The position numbers were made by a program, and so were the translations under genes. A model generated the notes under the pieces. The model saw only the letters and a list, made by a program, of their open reading frames with translations. It made no database searches and was not told the DNA's origin. A DNA stretch of 64,000 nt from Nocardia thailandica NBRC 100428 (GTDB lineage: Bacteria > Actinomycetota > Actinomycetes > Mycobacteriales > Mycobacteriaceae): the NCBI RefSeq assembly GCF_000308795.1, contig NZ_BAGK01000127.1:124001-188000 (forward strand), given 5' to 3'. Positions 58,325 to 64,000 of the stretch are shown here, in pieces; the first letter of the stretch is position 1, and each line of letters begins with the position of its first letter.

Positions 58325-58639
58325 ATGGCCTGGATCGTGCTGATGCTGTCCGGCGTGCTGGAGGCGGTCTGGGCGACCGCGCTCGGCAGGTCCGAGGGTT
58401 TCACCAGATGGCCCGCCACTCTCCTGTTCCTGATCGCGCTCGGCGCCAGCATGGGCGGGCTGGCGTACGCGATGCGCGAGTTGCCGGTCGGCACCTCGTA
58501 CGCGGTGTGGGTGGGCATCGGTGCCACGCTGACCGTCGTGTACGCGATGGCGACCGGCGCGGAGCAGGCGTCGGTGGTGAAGGCCGTCTGCATTCTCGCG
58601 ATCGTAGGCGGGGTGATCGGGCTGAAACTCGCGCACTGA
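58325..58639 (+). CDS. gdx: Guanidinium exporter, SMR family (Gdx/SugE)
   Basis: A 104-residue four-helix small multidrug resistance protein. The first helix MAWIVLMLSGVLEAVWATAL has the essential Glu (residue 13) and the Gdx-type W; GRSEGFTRWPATLLFLIALG follows, matching the SugE/Gdx subgroup (GFTR) rather than EmrE. MRELPVGTSYAVWVGIGAT is the third-helix signature. It exports guanidinium by proton antiport as an antiparallel dimer. The guanidine-III riboswitch directly upstream strongly supports this substrate. Confidence 0.95.
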   Translation: MAWIVLMLSGVLEAVWATALGRSEGFTRWPATLLFLIALGASMGGLAYAMRELPVGTSYAVWVGIGATLTVVYAMATGAEQASVVKAVCILAIVGGVIGLKLAH

Positions 58640-58648
58640 GTGTCGGGG

Positions 58649-60064
58649 TCAGGCGGCCGGTGCGGTGCGGCGCGCCAGCCGGTTCTGCAGGACGTAGCCG
58701 CCGCAGACCAGTGCCGCCCAGACGGCGCCGACGATCAGGGCGGTGCGGCCGCTGTCGGTGAAGAACAGCAGGACGACGACCAGGCCGAGCAGGGCCAGGG
58801 CCAGGACGCTGGTGACGGGTGCGCCGGGCAGGCGGTAGTCGCTGGCGGGGAGTTCGCCGCGGCGGACCTTCGCGCGGTAGGCGAAGTGGCAGACCAGGAT
58901 GACGCCCCACACGAAGATGATGCCCATGGTGGAGACGGAGGTGATGTAGTTGAACGCCTTGTCCGGGGAGACGACGTTGACGACCACGCCGATGACCATC
59001 ATCGCGGCGGAGACGACGATGCCCGCGTAGGGCACCTGGCGCCGGTTCAGGCCGGCCAGCGCGGCGGGGGCCTCGTCGCGCAGGGACAGGCTGCGCAGCA
59101 TGCGTCCGGTGGAGTAGATGCCGGAGTTGCAGGACGACAGCGCAGCGGTGAGCAGGACGAAGTTGATCAGGCCCGCGGCGCCGGGGATGCCGATCTGGGA
59201 GAAGACCTCGACGAACGGGCTGCGGCCGCTGTGGAATTCCTTCCAGCTGACCACCGACATGATGATGATCAGGGCGCCGATGTAGAACAGGCCGATGCGC
59301 AGGGGCAGGGTGTTGATGGCTTTGCGCAGGGTGCGGCGCGGGTCGGCGGCTTCGCCCGCGGTGACGCCGACCAGTTCGACGCCGACGTAGGCGAAGACGA
59401 CGATCTGCAGGGCGAGCATGGCCTGGCCGAAGCCGTGGGGGAACACTCCCCCGTCGGCCCACAGGTTGGTGACCGTGGAGTGTTCGGTGTGGCCGAAGCC
59501 GAAGGTGAGGACGCCGATGCCGATGACGATCATGGCCACGATGGCGGTGACCTTGATGGCGGAGAACCAGAATTCGCCCTCACCGAACAGGCGCACGGAG
59601 ATGAGGTTGGCGGCGAAGAGCACGCCGAGGACGACCAGCGCGGTGAGCCATTCGGGGACGGCGAACCAGTATTTGACGTATTTGCCCGCGACGGTGATCT
59701 CGGCCATGCAGGTGGCGACCCAGACCGCCCAATAGGTCCAGCCGGTGGCGAATCCGGCGAAGCGGCCGAGGAATTCGTTGGCGTATTCGGCGAAGCTGCC
59801 GGAGACGGGGCGGTAGGTGAGCAGTTCGCCGAGGGCGCGCATGATGACGAAGATGGCCAGGCCCGCGGCGAGGTAGCACAGGATGAGGGCGGGTCCGGCC
59901 TGTTCGATGGCGCCGCCCGCGCCGTAGAACAGGCCGGTGCCGATCGCGCCGCCGATGGCGATCATCTGGATGGTGCGTGGGTTGAGGCCCCGCTCGTAGC
60001 CTTCTTCCTCGCCCGCCGTCGCGAGCGGCGCCACGTCGGTCGCCTCGGTCCTGCTGTCGGTCAT
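58649..60064 (-). CDS. Amino-acid permease (APC superfamily, AAT type)
   Basis: A 471-residue transporter with 12 helices. The family start RGLNPRTIQMIAIGGAIGTG, then LFYGAGGAIEQAGPALILCY and ALGELLTYRPVSGSFAEYAN place it with AnsP/CycA/GabP permeases. VVFAYVGVELVGVTAGEAAD and ALSSCNSGIYSTGRMLRSLS are also typical. It imports an amino acid or GABA by proton symport. Convergent with gdx (gap 9 bases). Confidence 0.92.
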   Translation of the reverse strand: MTDSRTEATDVAPLATAGEEEGYERGLNPRTIQMIAIGGAIGTGLFYGAGGAIEQAGPALILCYLAAGLAIFVIMRALGELLTYRPVSGSFAEYANEFLGRFAGFATGWTYWAVWVATCMAEITVAGKYVKYWFAVPEWLTALVVLGVLFAANLISVRLFGEGEFWFSAIKVTAIVAMIVIGIGVLTFGFGHTEHSTVTNLWADGGVFPHGFGQAMLALQIVVFAYVGVELVGVTAGEAADPRRTLRKAINTLPLRIGLFYIGALIIIMSVVSWKEFHSGRSPFVEVFSQIGIPGAAGLINFVLLTAALSSCNSGIYSTGRMLRSLSLRDEAPAALAGLNRRQVPYAGIVVSAAMMVIGVVVNVVSPDKAFNYITSVSTMGIIFVWGVILVCHFAYRAKVRRGELPASDYRLPGAPVTSVLALALLGLVVVLLFFTDSGRTALIVGAVWAALVCGGYVLQNRLARRTAPAA

Positions 60065-60127
60065 GAGCCCGGACGCTACGCGAGCCCGCGCCGCCCGCTC
60101 AACCCGCGGGGGCGGCGGAATTCGCGT

Positions 60128-60799
60128 TCACTCCGGTCCCACCCGTGCCACGGCCCGGATCGGCGCGCCGTCGGCGCCGCGCAGGTGCAGCGGGAACAGC
60201 GACACCTCGATCGGCCCTCCCGCGGCCTGGGCGGCGAGCAGGGTGTCTAGGCCGGTGAGGTTCTCGGCGATGACCGCGTGCGCGCCGCACAGGATCCGGT
60301 GGGCGGGCAGGTCGGTGCTGTCGGAGGGGTCGACGCTGGGGGCGTCGATACCGACGGTGCGGATGCCGGCGTCGAGGAGGGCGCGGGCGGCGGCGGGGTC
60401 GAGGTGCGGGTGGGTGTGGTAGTCGTCGGTGCCCCAGTGGGCGGACCAGCCGGTGGCGATCAGGACGACGGTGCCGGGTGTGAGGCGGTGGCCGTCGAAC
60501 AGGTCGGGGGTGAGGGCGGCGCGGGCCGCCACGGCGCGGGCGTCGACGATCGTGGCGGGCCCGGTGAAGCGGTCCAGGGGTAGCGCGTCGAGGGCGGGTA
60601 GGGCGTCGTCGAGGTGGGCGGGGGCGTCGACGTGGGTGCCGGATTGGGAGCCCAGGTGCAGGCGCAGGACGTTGACGCCGTCGGTGGCGACCCGCAGGGC
60701 GGGTTCGAGCAGGACGGGCGGGTCACCGGGGAAGACGGGCATGCCGGTGTGGACGGGCTGGGTGAGGTCGACCAGGCGCACCCGCCCGGTGGTGGTCAC
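60128..60799 (-). CDS. Cyclase-family hydrolase (kynurenine formamidase-like)
   Basis: A 223-residue metal-dependent hydrolase: VRLVDLTQPVHTGMPVFPGD, LGSQSGTHVDAPAHLDDALP (HxGTHxDxPxH-type metal site), VVLIATGWSAHWGTDDYHTH and RTVGIDAPSVDPSDSTDLPA then HRILCGAHAVIAENLTGLDT. Family members hydrolyse N-formylkynurenine or related amides. GTG 60799 overlaps the stop of the oxidoreductase (GTGA), indicating coupling. Confidence 0.9.
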   Translation of the reverse strand: MTTTGRVRLVDLTQPVHTGMPVFPGDPPVLLEPALRVATDGVNVLRLHLGSQSGTHVDAPAHLDDALPALDALPLDRFTGPATIVDARAVAARAALTPDLFDGHRLTPGTVVLIATGWSAHWGTDDYHTHPHLDPAAARALLDAGIRTVGIDAPSVDPSDSTDLPAHRILCGAHAVIAENLTGLDTLLAAQAAGGPIEVSLFPLHLRGADGAPIRAVARVGPE

Positions 60800-62169
60800 G
60801 GCTGCTGCGCCACGGCGCGGGTGGCGCGGCGCGCGGCGACGAGGATGGGGTCCCAGACCGGGGAGAACGGGGGTGCGTAGCCGAGGTCGAGGGCGGTCAT
60901 CTGCTCGACGGTCATGCGGGTGGTGAGGGCGACCGCGGCGACGTCGATGCGTTTGGCGGCGCCGTCGCGGCCGACGATCTGCACGCCGAGCAGCCGGCCG
61001 GTGCGCCGTTCGGCGAGCATCTTGACCGTCATCGGCTGGGCGCCGGGGAAGTATCCGGCGCGGCCGGTGGATTCGATGGTGACGGCGTGGAACTGCAGTC
61101 CGGCCTCGCGGGCCTGCCGCTCCCCCAGCCCGGTGCGCGCGACCTCGAGGTCGCAGACCTTGCTGACGGCGGTGCCGACGACGCCGGGGAAGGTGGCGTA
61201 GCCGCCGCCGACGCCGGTGCCGATGATCTGGCCGTGTTTGTTGGCGTGGGTGCCGAGGGCGATGTGGCGGCGGTCGCCGGAGACCAGGTCGAGGACTTCG
61301 ACGCAGTCGCCGCCTGCCCAGATGTCGTCGTGGCCGTGGACGCGCTGGGCGAGGTCGGTGAGCAGGCCGCCGTGTTCGCCGAGGGGCAGCCCGGCCTGGC
61401 GGGCGAGGCCGGTGGCGGGGGTGACGCCGATACCGAGGACGACGACGTCGGCGGGGTATTCGGCGTCGGGGGTGGTGACGGCGCGGACGCGGCCGCCGTC
61501 GCCGGCGAGCACGGCGGTGACCTCGGCGCCGCATTCGACGCGGATGCCGAGGCCGCGCATGGCGTCGGCGACGAGGGCGCCCATGTCGGGGTCGAGGGTG
61601 GACATGGGTTGTTCGCCGCGGGTGAGCACGGTGACGCGGTATCCGCGCCGGATCAGCGCTTCGGCCATTTCGACGCCGATGTAGCCTGCGCCGACGACGA
61701 CGGCGTCGCGGCCGTGCGCCGCCTCGAGGGTGTCGATGAGGGCTTGGCCGTCGTCGAGGGTCTGCACCCCGTGCACTCCGGGCAGGTCGATGCCGGGCAG
61801 GGGCGGGCGGATGGGGGTGGCGCCGGTGGCGAGGACGAGTTTGTCGTAGTGCCACCAGGCGCGGGTGGCGGTGGTGTGGTCGAGGGCGAGGACGCGGCGG
61901 CCGGGGATGTCGAGTTCGACGATCTCGGTGCGGGTGCGCAGGTCGATGCCGCGGGCGCGGTGTTCGGCGGGTGTGCGGGCGATGAGGTCGTCCCGGTCGG
62001 CGACGTCGCCGCTGACCCAATAGGGAATGCCGCACGCCGAATACGAAGTGTGGTGGCCCTTCTCGAAGACCACGATCTCGAGGTCGTCGGGTCCGCGCAT
62101 CCGCCGGGCCTGCGAGGCCGCCGACATCCCGGTTGCGTCCGCCCCGATGACCACCATCCGTTCGACCAT
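60796..62169 (-). CDS. FAD-dependent CoA-disulfide reductase-like oxidoreductase
   Basis: A 457-residue flavoprotein of the Cdr/NADH-oxidase (Npx) group. RMVVIGADATGMSAASQARR (FAD), then HTSYSACGIPYWVSGDV with the single active-site Cys of this group (SxxxCGxPY), DAVVVGAGYIGVEMAEALIR (NAD) and IWAGGDCVEVLDLVSGDRRH. The C-terminal dimer domain has TYGVGG-like sequence (GGYATFPGVVGTAVSKVCDL). It reduces CoA disulfide or persulfides, or oxygen. The ATG at 62169 follows no strong site; a lead of seven codons is open. Confidence 0.9.
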   Translation of the reverse strand: MVERMVVIGADATGMSAASQARRMRGPDDLEIVVFEKGHHTSYSACGIPYWVSGDVADRDDLIARTPAEHRARGIDLRTRTEIVELDIPGRRVLALDHTTATRAWWHYDKLVLATGATPIRPPLPGIDLPGVHGVQTLDDGQALIDTLEAAHGRDAVVVGAGYIGVEMAEALIRRGYRVTVLTRGEQPMSTLDPDMGALVADAMRGLGIRVECGAEVTAVLAGDGGRVRAVTTPDAEYPADVVVLGIGVTPATGLARQAGLPLGEHGGLLTDLAQRVHGHDDIWAGGDCVEVLDLVSGDRRHIALGTHANKHGQIIGTGVGGGYATFPGVVGTAVSKVCDLEVARTGLGERQAREAGLQFHAVTIESTGRAGYFPGAQPMTVKMLAERRTGRLLGVQIVGRDGAAKRIDVAAVALTTRMTVEQMTALDLGYAPPFSPVWDPILVAARRATRAVAQQP

Positions 62170-62241
62170 GTGTTCACGGTACGGAAGCACGGTGTCCGGG
62201 CGGGGCGGCGGGCCGGGTGTCGCCCCGCCCGGTGGTGTTCC

Positions 62242-63441
62242 TCAGGTGGCGGCGAGGGCGGCGGCGGCTTCGTCGGGGGCGTAGGGCGCCAGGGCCGCGA
62301 ACAGGCGGGCGATCCCCGCCCTGGTCGGGTCGGGCAGGCTCGCGTGGCGCAGGACGTCGAGTTCGTTGGCGATGGTCAGTACGGCGAAGTCGTGCGGGTC
62401 CGGGCCGCGCAGCGCGGTGGTGGCGCCGGTGAATCGGTCGGTGAGGAGCGGTTCGGGTGCGCCGAGGCCGGGGTAGGTGCGGTCGCGGTCGCAGGCGCCG
62501 TAGCGGTAGACGAGTTCTTCGGCGTCCTCCCCGATGACCGCGCGCAGGCGGGGCCGTTGGGTGAGGGGCAGCAGCGGGTGCGCGAATCCGTCGGTGCCGT
62601 AGGTCGCGTGGCAGAGCGCGGCGAGGCGGGTGCGGGGCGCGGCGTCCCACTCGACGGTGAGGGCGTGCACGCGGTGCAGATGTGCGGCCAGTGTTCCGCC
62701 GGGATGGTCGATCCGGTCGGCGCCGAGGGAGTGCTGCAGGGCGGTGGCGGCGCGCACGGCGGGTGCGGCGGCCAGGCGCACGGTGGCGTGGTCGGCGATG
62801 ATGCGGGCCAGCTCGGCCGGGGCGTCGCGGGCGACGAGATGTCCGGCCCCGGGTACGGCGGTGACGGTGACGCGCGGATGCGTGTCCCGGAATCGGCGCA
62901 CCTCGGGGTCGCCGAGCGGTGAGCGTCCGGCGCGGACGAGCACGACGGGCAGGTCCGCGGGGAGGGGTGCCGACAGGTCGGTGCCTGCGGCGAGGATGTC
63001 GTCGACGAGGTCGGCGTGGCGGTGGGTGAGCCCGTGACCGGCGAGCCAGGCGCGGACCCGTGCGGGGTCGGGGTCGGGGACGACGTCCACCAGTACCAGG
63101 CCGGCGACGCGGCGGGCGACGTCGGCGTCGGTGAGGGCGGCGAGCGCGGCGAGCCCGCCCAGGAAGGCGCCGACCACGACGATCGGTCCGTGTTCGCGGC
63201 GCACCAGCGCGCGCACGTCGGCGGCGACCGGGCGCAGGGTTGTCGCGCGGCCGGTGCTCTCGCCGTGGCCGCGCAGGTCGACGGCGACCGTGCGCAGCCC
63301 CGATCCGGTGAGTGCGGCGGCGACCGGGGCCCAGACCGATCGGTTCTCGCCGCCGGCGTGCAGCAGCAGCACGGTCGGTCCCGTGCCGGTGATCGTCGCC
63401 CGCAGGACGACCTCGCCGAGGTCGATGGTGTCCTCGCTCAT
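62242..63441 (-). CDS. Alpha/beta hydrolase fold fused to a DUF6817-like domain, nucleophile missing
   Basis: A 399-residue two-domain protein. Residues 1-240 follow the alpha/beta hydrolase fold: TVLLLHAGGENRSVWAPVAA, TVAVDLRGHGESTGRATTLR and VTAVPGAGHLVARDAPAELA with the His. The nucleophile elbow, usually GxSxG, reads GAFLGG, so the Ser is Phe. Residues ~255-385 resemble DUF6817 (an HD-like fold): HSLGADRIDHPGGTLAAHLH, ALCHATYGTDGFAHPLLPL and DFAVLTIANELDVLRHASL. The protein may bind rather than hydrolyse. ATG 63441. Confidence 0.78.
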   Translation of the reverse strand: MSEDTIDLGEVVLRATITGTGPTVLLLHAGGENRSVWAPVAAALTGSGLRTVAVDLRGHGESTGRATTLRPVAADVRALVRREHGPIVVVGAFLGGLAALAALTDADVARRVAGLVLVDVVPDPDPARVRAWLAGHGLTHRHADLVDDILAAGTDLSAPLPADLPVVLVRAGRSPLGDPEVRRFRDTHPRVTVTAVPGAGHLVARDAPAELARIIADHATVRLAAAPAVRAATALQHSLGADRIDHPGGTLAAHLHRVHALTVEWDAAPRTRLAALCHATYGTDGFAHPLLPLTQRPRLRAVIGEDAEELVYRYGACDRDRTYPGLGAPEPLLTDRFTGATTALRGPDPHDFAVLTIANELDVLRHASLPDPTRAGIARLFAALAPYAPDEAAAALAAT

Positions 63442-63929
63442 CGCGGGTCACGGCCGACGCGGACGGGGGGCGGTGACCGGGGACGGGAGATGTTCGGTGG
63501 GCACGGCGGCTCCTGGGCGAAGGCCGGCGTGGGAGCGCCGGTTCCGGTGTCTGACGGGTGCGAGGTCGACACCGGTACGGCTCCGGCACCACCGGGAGGG
63601 GTCCGGCGCCTGGACGGGGTTGCCGCCTCGGCCCGTCCCCCATGATCGGCGCCGCCCGGTCGGTGGGTCAATGCGCGGATGGTCACGCGGACGCGTCGTG
63701 GTGCCGGGCAACCGCTTGGTAACGACTCGGCCCGGGGCTCGCGGAACACGGTGGCCCGGTGGACATACTCGTCGGGCGAACGGCTCGAACCGGCCTCACC
63801 CGAGCGAGGAGCCCCGATGATCCGGATGTCCTGCGACGTCGTGTGGACGGTCGCGTCGCCTCGGTGTGCGCCGACCCGCGGCCCGGCGAGAGCCCCTCGT
63901 CCCCTGTCGTCCCGATCCCGGAGGTGACC
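63442..63929. other. Intergenic region, nothing assignable
   Basis: 488 bases upstream of the partial gene at 63930 and of the leftward hydrolase gene, so it must hold both promoters. A 36-codon frame at 63817-63927 has a GAGGAG site but an Arg/Pro/Ser-rich product that I cannot support. No repeat or RNA was recognised. Confidence 0.45.
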
Positions 63930-64000
63930 GTGCTGCACACCGATATCCCGACCCGTCGTGAGATCACCGCGCTCGCATCGACCACCGCGCCCTGGTGCGT
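63930..64000 (+). CDS. Start of a probable bacterial eRF1-family (baeRF) protein, partial
   Basis: Only 23 codons are in the window: MLHTDIPTRREITALASTTA then PWCV. This resembles the N-termini of bacterial eRF1-like (baeRF) proteins, which begin with a 'T-R-x-x-L-x-x-L-x-x-x-x-x-x-x-v-S-i-Y-l-P' pattern. The GTG at 63930 is five bases after GGAGG. The assignment rests on a short segment. Confidence 0.45.
   Translation, partial: MLHTDIPTRREITALASTTAPWC

Noticed and set aside
63817..63927. A 36-codon frame with a GAGGAG site
   Set aside because: The product is Arg/Pro/Ser-rich with no motif, and the next gene's own ribosome site overlaps its end. Too little support for a gene.
1..64000. CRISPR arrays, tRNA or rRNA genes, insertion sequences, integrases, prophage
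   Set aside because: No regularly spaced repeats, tRNA-like cloverleaf, rRNA stretch, transposase or phage structural protein was recognised on reading both strands; a tRNAscan or IS search could still find weak cases.

Overview
The window is high-GC actinobacterial DNA with dense, often overlapping genes. The gene content points to the order Mycobacteriales, most likely Nocardia or a close relative. The mycothiol gene mshC sits in the conserved uppP / histidine phosphatase / DUF3090 / SCO1664-type / mshC neighbourhood. There are also MmpL, FadD, FadB2, deazaflavin-dependent and EspC-like (type VII secretion) proteins, an IdeR-type iron box and SigB/SigF-type promoters. No rRNA, tRNA, CRISPR array, insertion sequence or integrase was recognised. 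The genus is inferred from content only.

Layout. 1-4.3 kb: a four-gene operon whose genes overlap by 4 bases (ATP-grasp ligase, DUF364-like protein, cysteine-synthase-like PLP enzyme, enolase-superfamily enzyme). It is divergent from a secreted glycine-rich protein, and each direction has its own Fur/Zur-like box. This is the best candidate for an undescribed system, possibly a metallophore or metal-responsive small-molecule pathway. 4.3-8.7 kb: stress proteins (DoxX-like, CsbD, GlsB-like), FadB2 and a PhaC-like hydrolase. 9-20.5 kb: a DHA2 exporter, a TetR/HXXEE pair around a perfect 26-bp palindrome, PPK2, a metallophosphoesterase, an M20 peptidase, a PEBP-like protein, an acyl-CoA ligase and RibA. 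20.6-28.2 kb: a PfkB-fold fusion lacking its catalytic Asp, three operator-like repeats with a 20-bp period, PyrD, a beta-propeller lipoprotein, and an MTB12-like lipoprotein next to an MMPL transporter.

28.2-40.1 kb: a TetR/thioesterase/deazaflavin-protein group with two operators, a LysE exporter, a haem uptake system (HmuTUV) behind an IdeR-type box, an aldo/keto reductase, then the uppP-to-mshC cluster. 40.1-50.8 kb: a dienelactone-hydrolase-like protein, a universal stress protein gene broken by one extra GC unit, a DUF445 / Abi-alpha (DUF4393) gene pair, a crotonase, two TetR regulators, a Na+/H+ antiporter with a ubiquitin-type UBP zinc finger, a histidine phosphatase, a FrnE-like DsbA protein and a zinc alcohol dehydrogenase. 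50.8-53.5 kb: a three-gene EspC-like operon, apparently without secretion machinery. 53.6-58.2 kb: small secreted or unknown proteins, a gene-poor stretch, a MarR/ABC exporter pair and a toxin-antitoxin-like pair.

58.2-64 kb: a guanidine-III riboswitch before a Gdx/SugE exporter, an amino-acid permease, a coupled CoA-disulfide-reductase-like / cyclase pair, an alpha/beta hydrolase fold without its nucleophile fused to a DUF6817-like domain, and the start of a probable bacterial eRF1-like protein. All assignments come from reading sequence motifs; no database search was run.
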